A program made the translations under genes and the position numbers. Of a DNA stretch of 40,777 nt, positions 36,420 through 40,777 are shown piece by piece. Positions within the stretch are counted from its first letter, which is position 1, and every line of letters begins with the position of its first letter. The stretch covers positions 1 to 40,777 of the forward strand of contig NZ_FUXU01000039.1 of NCBI RefSeq assembly GCF_900167155.1, written 5' to 3'. The stretch is from Enterovibrio nigricans DSM 22720 (GTDB lineage Bacteria > Pseudomonadota > Gammaproteobacteria > Enterobacterales > Vibrionaceae). Under the pieces are notes generated by a model. The model had not been told where the DNA came from. It ran no database searches and saw only the letters and a program-made list of their open reading frames with translations.

Positions 36420-37195
36420 AACGTCCTTATTTCCCTTAAAGCTTACATTGAGACACACGTATTTCTTCTATACGCAGGCAACCCGAACGTTGCCTGCGTA
36501 TATACCTGACTCGAAATCAAGTGAATTTGTGATTTTCTTTTACTCAGTCAAGGATATTTCTTTGTAATAATTTTTACAGGCGGAATTTTATTACTCAGGC
36601 TCAGTTTTATTTTCCAGTTATATCGTAATCTGTTTGTTTTCCCAACGCATTTGAACCATTTAGTTGCAATATATTCTCACTGAACCATGAATACGGGGAG
36701 ACCAAGAAACATAGACAGACACATTAAGAAAAGAACAAACCTGTTAGTGTCAGGTATTCGACTGCCAGATCGCTAACTAATCTTTTTACTCTGTTCAATC
36801 TCCTCTATCAGATAACCGTCTGAGCGTTATGCTTTTCGAAAATTACTGAAAAGGACAATATTAAACCATAAACAGCGATAGATGCTGTGCACGGCTAGAT
36901 TGGGTGTAATAGAATTACCTTTGCGAACATCCGTTATGGATGGCGATATGAGTGTTCAAAAAGTGACTGTCTGAATAGTTCGGGATTCTTGTGCAGAGCC
37001 TGTTACGGTAAGGTCTTCAACGACAACCGTGGAATCTACATCTTAAATCGTCAAGGTTTTGGTTCCTGCCGTAGGTAACGACTTAATGGCGAAAATGACA
37101 ACGCGAAATAGACTGCTTTGTTGTTTGAGAGTATTGGCTGCTAACGCAGCCAATAGAATTCTATTGCCTATTGACCGGAGAAGGGCTCATATGTG
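36420..37195. other. AT-rich spacer upstream of the amidotransferase gene
   Basis: 776 bp of AT-rich DNA. It holds the amidotransferase promoter region (minus strand), the second Calx-beta fragment (36981-37075) and a strong hairpin, TATTGGCTGC-TAAC-GCAGCCAATA (37132-37155), without a T tract. The NAGGN synthetase gene normally adjacent to the amidotransferase gene is absent. No credible ORF. Confidence 0.6.
36981..37075 (-). pseudogene. Right fragment of the duplicated Calx-beta gene
   Basis: Matches 38625-38825 of the intact gene (CTTCAACGACAACCGTGGAA and GGTTTTGGTTCCTGCCG shared), with about 108 bp missing between two CGTSACGGTT-like repeats. Together with the fragment ending at 34604 it reads as one paralogue split by about 2.4 kb containing the amidotransferase gene. 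Confidence 0.82.
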
Positions 37196-37804
37196 TTATA
37201 AAATATTCCATAGTAAAGTCAGTGCTGAAACAGCAACAATTAGATCAAACACAACAAGAAGTACCGAGGAAACAACAGATGAAAATACCTTTATAGTTGA
37301 AGGCTTCTTAGGCGCTGGACCATAAATATTTTCCTCTGAATCACCAACCTTGAAGAACAATACCCAACGGATGATAGGAACCCATAAAACAAATGATAGA
37401 TATTGAGGCCAACATAAATCTTTTACTCTTGATATTGTATATAGCCATGCAAGAACACATGAGACACCCCAAAGCCAAGAGTTGATAAAGTAGAAATGCA
37501 CATCAGCGTTTTCTATAGAATAACCGAACATGCTTAATTTGGAGTTTTCATCTATATACCCATTCATAAACACAGGGAGTAAGATACACGCTAAGAAAGA
37601 ATTTATAAGATACTCAACTCTTCCCATTCTAGGTGTTTTAACCTTCGCCTTTTCTTTTTTTTCAAGTGACTCAACCAAATGTTCGCTAACCTTTTTCCTA
37701 GCAGGCGCGAATAAACTTGTTTTACAGTCACCGCAATATCGGCTTGACTCAACAAGTCTTAAATCTTCTCTAGGGAAATCTCCACCACACGATGAACACC
37801 TCAT
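37196..37804 (-). CDS. Zinc-ribbon DUF805-like membrane protein
   Basis: 202 residues. ATG at 37804 with AAGGAG 8 nt upstream. The N-terminus is a zinc ribbon (CSSCGGDFPREDLRL, then YCGDCKTSLF: two CxxC pairs). After a basic linker (about 35-60) come four hydrophobic helices. The segment RVKDLCWPQYLSFVLWVPII, followed by VLFFKVGDSEENIYG, resembles the R-x-H-D...GxNxYG pattern of DUF805 integral membrane proteins. The gene is visibly AT-rich compared with housekeeping genes in the window and lies in the accessory patch, which suggests acquisition. Function unknown. Confidence 0.8.
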   Translation of the reverse strand: MRCSSCGGDFPREDLRLVESSRYCGDCKTSLFAPARKKVSEHLVESLEKKEKAKVKTPRMGRVEYLINSFLACILLPVFMNGYIDENSKLSMFGYSIENADVHFYFINSWLWGVSCVLAWLYTISRVKDLCWPQYLSFVLWVPIIRWVLFFKVGDSEENIYGPAPKKPSTIKVFSSVVSSVLLVVFDLIVAVSALTLLWNIL

Positions 37805-38187
37805 TATAAAACTCCTTTTTCATAAATCAGCTAGTAAAATTACACCCGCAGTTCTTGCTCTCGCGATTATGCGATGACATCGATGCTGGGAATATGGGGT
37901 TCAAATTACGATAAGTATGTAAACAGAAACGGTAGGAAACTCGGCCAAAAATAGTGCTAACTCACCATGGAGCAAATCAAAACCAAGCTACCGCCCTTTG
38001 CTTATCCGAACGCAACGGCCCTTAAATACCTTACATATTCTAAGTGAATCTATCATGTAGCCAGAAAACCTGTACTTGAATGCAGTCACATTATGCATGT
38101 AATTTGAGGAAAAATACAATAAATTCAGAGTGATATCGTAAATAGGCGAGGTGTGGGGCTTTTTGTTGTTGGCACTCCACAAACATA
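37805..38187. other. Spacer with the parent copy of the duplicated 3' flank
   Basis: AT-rich DNA. From 37984 onward it matches 34139-34340, the downstream flank of the duplicated Calx-beta gene (shared AAGCTACCGCCCT, TGTACTTGAATG and AATAAATTCAGAGT). No ORF of note. Confidence 0.7.
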
Positions 38188-38214
38188 AAAAAAGGAGCGA
38201 GAATTCGCTCCTTT
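38188..38214 (-). terminator. Terminator of the Calx-beta gene
   Basis: AAAGGAGCGA (38191-38200), loop GAAT, TCGCTCCTTT (38205-38214); on the minus strand it is followed by a run of T. It lies 28 bp past the stop codon. Confidence 0.92.
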
Positions 38215-38241
38215 GGTCGTTCTACCTTCGCTTAGTTGTGT

Positions 38242-39975
38242 TTAATCGTCGTCTTGGATGGTGACTTCTGCGACTTTTATATCGCTAAAGTCCCTCTGAG
38301 TGAAAGCAAGTACATTGAGGGTTTCGTTACCTTCACGGATATTGTCACTGTTGATGATGATACCAATTTGGATAAATTTGGTACCCGCAGGCAGCGTGAA
38401 CGGTGGTGTGGTGGTTGTGTTTGGTGGAAGTATGTAGTCAGTGAAAGTTTCAGATATCAACTGGTTGTTGGCGTTGTAGAAGCGGAACCCGCCTGTATCT
38501 TTGTTGAAATCAACGTGGTCCGTTGCCGTTGAACCGGTACCTGCGCCTACCGATACAAAGAAGGATGGAATGTCTGTAGGTGCACTCCTGTTAAGCGTCA
38601 CTCTTGTACCGTAGAAAATGCCGGATTCTTGTGCCAAGCCTGTTACGGTAATGTCTTCAACGACAACCGTGGAATCGACATCTTCAATCGTGACGGTTGA
38701 TGTTTGCAAATCTGATTTATCTTGCGTAATCCATGTCTGAAAGGTAACGCTCTCGCCGCTCTCAGTCACATCATCAGTGATGTAAGATACCGAAAACGTC
38801 ACGGTTTTGGTTCCTGCCGGAAGCGATACCTCGCTGCCAGCCTCTTGAAGACTCACTTCGACAGTGTCCAGGCTTTGACCATCGTTATTTTTAAACGTAA
38901 TTGAAGCGACACGATCGTAGTCTTCGCCGCCTGTCGCACTGCCATCTACCAATGCGGCATTCAGGGTTGCGCCGTCAGTGCTTGCTTTGTCCAGCGTCGC
39001 TTCAAAGATGCTTGTGCTGCCTTCTGATAGGTTATCGCCGTTATTTGTGAGTGAGGTGACCTGGTTGACATCGCTGTTAAAGACCGTGGCGTCATAACAG
39101 GTGTGCTCTTCAGATGTGACAGTGGCCAAGGCACTAATGCGGGTTGGAAAAATACCAACCGCGACTTTTTCGCCCGTTTCAGGCTTAAAGCGCCACAACC
39201 AGTTGCTGTTGATGTTGCCAGAAACATTCTGGTTTTTGGCAGCCATCAGTAATTGTCCGTTTTGGTCTTTTGTTACGGCGGTGACGAAATCAACGTAGTG
39301 GAATGCTTTTAGCGTAAGCTCTGCGGTTTGTTTGTCGACGGTATACGTTCGGTTATTGGTGACAAACAATAACTCTCCATTGTGAAACTCAAAGTCGCCC
39401 CAACTGGTAAAGCCGCCTATACGGGCATTGATTGGAAACTGGGCGATTTCCGTTACGTCACCAGATTCGATGTCCACCTTGAACAGTCTGACTGAGTCGG
39501 AGGCATATAATTCGCCTGTGGCCGGGTCAAAAGCCATACGCAAAATTTGGAACCGGGTGTTGGCGACCTCTACGTGTTCTTTAGATGCAACATCGTAGTA
39601 TGCGAGTTTAAAGGGCGTATTGGATTTGGCGTGGAAATCTAGCGCGTTGAGTTCTTGCTCTGTAAACAGTTCTTCAGCACCTTCCATGTGGTAAGAGATT
39701 GGCGCTGGTACGCTGGAATAATAGATACGATCTGAGTGTTGATCGTAAGCCATCGCTGAACTGCTGAAGCGTGCTTTTGAGTTGATTGTTGCGCGATCTG
39801 AGGCGTCAGAGAAGTAGTCTGAACCCATGAAAGCGTTCTCTTTTAAGTCAATAAGAGCACCGACATGTCCTCGACCTGCATTCATACTGTAAACGTTTCC
39901 ATTGCATTGCGCAAAAGAAGCCGCAGAGGCGAAAATACTTGAAGCCGCTATCAGCGAGACTAGATATTTCATCAT
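38242..39975 (-). CDS. Secreted protein with propeller-like N-domain and two Calx-beta-like repeats
   Basis: 577-residue exported protein. Signal peptide MMKYLVSLIAASSIFASAASFA, mature start QCNGNVYSM. Residues about 25-290 show repeated short blocks (MAYDQHSDRIYYS, MAFDPATGELYASDSVRLFK, LLFVTNNRTYTVDKQTAELT) typical of a beta-propeller. Two Calx-beta-like domains follow: about 310-430 (ending VTIEDVD) and about 435-577 (ending VTIQDDD), each with the acidic Ca2+-binding end. A role in calcium-dependent surface adhesion is plausible. Tandem ATGs at 39975 and 39972 sit immediately after GAGAAAGGA, so 39972 may be the true start. A decayed relative of its 3' half lies at 34139-37075. Confidence 0.82.
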   Translation of the reverse strand: MMKYLVSLIAASSIFASAASFAQCNGNVYSMNAGRGHVGALIDLKENAFMGSDYFSDASDRATINSKARFSSSAMAYDQHSDRIYYSSVPAPISYHMEGAEELFTEQELNALDFHAKSNTPFKLAYYDVASKEHVEVANTRFQILRMAFDPATGELYASDSVRLFKVDIESGDVTEIAQFPINARIGGFTSWGDFEFHNGELLFVTNNRTYTVDKQTAELTLKAFHYVDFVTAVTKDQNGQLLMAAKNQNVSGNINSNWLWRFKPETGEKVAVGIFPTRISALATVTSEEHTCYDATVFNSDVNQVTSLTNNGDNLSEGSTSIFEATLDKASTDGATLNAALVDGSATGGEDYDRVASITFKNNDGQSLDTVEVSLQEAGSEVSLPAGTKTVTFSVSYITDDVTESGESVTFQTWITQDKSDLQTSTVTIEDVDSTVVVEDITVTGLAQESGIFYGTRVTLNRSAPTDIPSFFVSVGAGTGSTATDHVDFNKDTGGFRFYNANNQLISETFTDYILPPNTTTTPPFTLPAGTKFIQIGIIINSDNIREGNETLNVLAFTQRDFSDIKVAEVTIQDDD

Positions 39976-40407
39976 TCCTTTCTCGGTTTATCCTGTTGCA
40001 GTGCGAACTGACGACCTGAACCGCGATTTCGGGTTGAAGGCGAGTTGAATGAACAAATTACCTACATAAAAAGTGAAGATCTCTAGATTGCAGTGCATTC
40101 CAACGTTTTACCAATATTTATCATGATAAATATACTCAGCGTCAAATACATGATTCATAAATACATAGTAAAAAAGGATGGCAAAAGTCTGTCTCTGGTT
40201 GACTTGTGCCGAATTTGAGACGGAATAATTTGGTGGTTTCGCAGGTGATCGCCTTCTTCCCCTATGTTGAGACACTCCCAACTCTTGTTTTCTGCAACAG
40301 TGATGCAGTAGACAAGCGTTAGCAGGGGACTGTCTAGCAGGGAACAGATTGTTGAGATGTCCCACAAAGCGACAGTAGGTTGTGTCTTACCACGTGAGGC
40401 GTGTTTT
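39976..40407. other. Intergenic region between divergent Calx-beta and pnuC genes
   Basis: About 430 bp. Contains a motif shared with the RHS leader (minus strand, 40019-40035: AACCCGAAATCGCGGTT), 44 nt before the Calx-beta start. The pnuC side has no riboswitch that I recognise. Confidence 0.5.
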
Positions 40408-40761
40408 ATGGCGATTAACAATGCGTTAAAACTCTTTTGGACAGCGTTGACGACATTTCAAAAATGGTTTTTTGTCATTTTTCTATTAGGAAGTTTTTTT
40501 TCATTTCTCTCACCGCTTTTTCTAGGCGGAAAGGTAGTTGAACTATTTACGTTTACAGCCATTGTCGGCTTGATTTGTGCTGTGTCAGGAGTTCTGACTT
40601 CAATATATCAAGCGAGAGGAGAGGTGATTGTTTATGGGTTTATCATTGTAAACACAGTGACTTATGCATGGATAGCTTATGCGAGTGATTTATACGGTCA
40701 GGTGATACAGAATCTTGTTTTGTTATTGCCGAGGCTTTGTTGCTTAAATCGATGGAACTAA
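40408..40761 (+). pseudogene. pnuC: PnuC-like nicotinamide riboside transporter, cut by IS
   Basis: N-terminal 108 host-encoded residues of a PnuC-family facilitator, which imports nicotinamide riboside for NAD synthesis. I use the ATG at 40408 (MAINNALKLFWTALTTFQKW) with TGAGG 9 nt upstream; a longer form from 40357 has no ribosome site. Family features: hydrophobic helices LGSFFSFLSPLF, FTAIVGLICAVSGVLTSIYQ, GEVIVYGFIIVNTVTYAWIAY and DLYGQVIQNLVLLLP, where PnuC normally continues MQ. The IS begins at 40733 within that next codon, adding LCCLNRWN and a stop. The remaining two-thirds lie outside or are lost, so the product should be non-functional. Confidence 0.85.
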
Positions 40762-40777
40762 ATCTAGAAGCTACGAT
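40733..40777 (+). mobile_element. IS end (IS5/IS903-like), right contig edge
   Basis: GGCTTTGTTGCTTAAATC and the following 27 bases are the exact inverted copy of bases 1-45. The insertion lies inside pnuC. The 9 host bases next to each IS end (CCTCCACGA left, TATTGCCGA right) differ, so these are two separate IS copies, not the two sides of one insertion. Confidence 0.75.

Noticed and set aside
34139-38110. Repeated spacers as possible integron attC sites
   Set aside because: The two copies are the 3' flanks of a duplicated gene; they lack the RYYYAAC/GTTRRRY ends and VCR-like symmetry of attC.
40177-40407. Riboswitch upstream of pnuC
   Set aside because: No match to TPP, preQ1 or other aptamer patterns that I could recognise.
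1-40777. Terminal repeats as ends of a linear plasmid or phage
   Set aside because: The 45-bp repeats match an IS-like tip and interrupt coding frames on both sides, and the content is chromosomal; a contig break at IS copies explains them.

Overview
The window looks like one complete draft contig from a marine or halophilic gammaproteobacterium of the Vibrionaceae, most probably the Enterovibrio/Grimontia branch. This rests on family-level resemblance and gene order: a betIBA-proXWV choline operon, an FMN-riboswitch-controlled ribB, a VolA/Pla-1-type surface lipase and a PnuC transporter. No database search was possible. Both ends finish in the same 45-bp sequence in inverted orientation, the tip of an IS5/IS903-like insertion sequence. 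It cuts a secreted RHS/YD-repeat gene on the left and pnuC on the right.

Layout. 1-3.0 kb: truncated RHS protein (-). 3.5-9.5 kb: DEAD-box helicase (+), BCCT osmolyte transporter (-), ribB with FMN riboswitch (-), two small membrane proteins, DUF2127 and DUF4870-like (+). 9.5-13.4 kb: ClC chloride/proton antiporter (-), RidA-like protein (+), NhaP-type Na+/H+ antiporter (+). 13.5-16.8 kb: large secreted M64 metallopeptidase (-). 17.5-24.6 kb: the choline-to-betaine operon betI-betB-betA-proX-proW-proV (+) behind a 26-bp palindromic BetI operator. 24.6-27.4 kb: a hypothetical gene, a MerR-methyltransferase fusion behind a MerR-type promoter, and a GNAT acetyltransferase. 27.5-33.1 kb: lipase lipoprotein (-), and a PurR-type-operator purine operon (NCS2 permease-guanine deaminase, -). 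33.2-38.2 kb: an accessory patch with two poorly known genes, a frameshifted N-acetylglutaminylglutamine amidotransferase and fragments of a duplicated Calx-beta gene. 38.2-40.8 kb: the intact Calx-beta secreted protein (-) and truncated pnuC (+).

Osmotic and ion homeostasis dominates: BCCT uptake, choline import and oxidation, NAGGN synthesis, ClC and NhaP antiport. Much of this capacity is damaged. betA has an in-frame ochre codon where a Lys codon is expected, proX has an amber codon at codon 6 of its signal peptide, proV has Ser in place of the second Gly of its ABC signature, and the NAGGN amidotransferase gene has lost one T in a homopolymer. BCCT uptake and both ion antiporters look intact. 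With the IS-interrupted genes and deletion-scarred paralogue, this suggests a lineage losing compatible-solute synthesis, or sequence errors that raw reads would reveal. I saw no tRNA, rRNA, CRISPR array or prophage.
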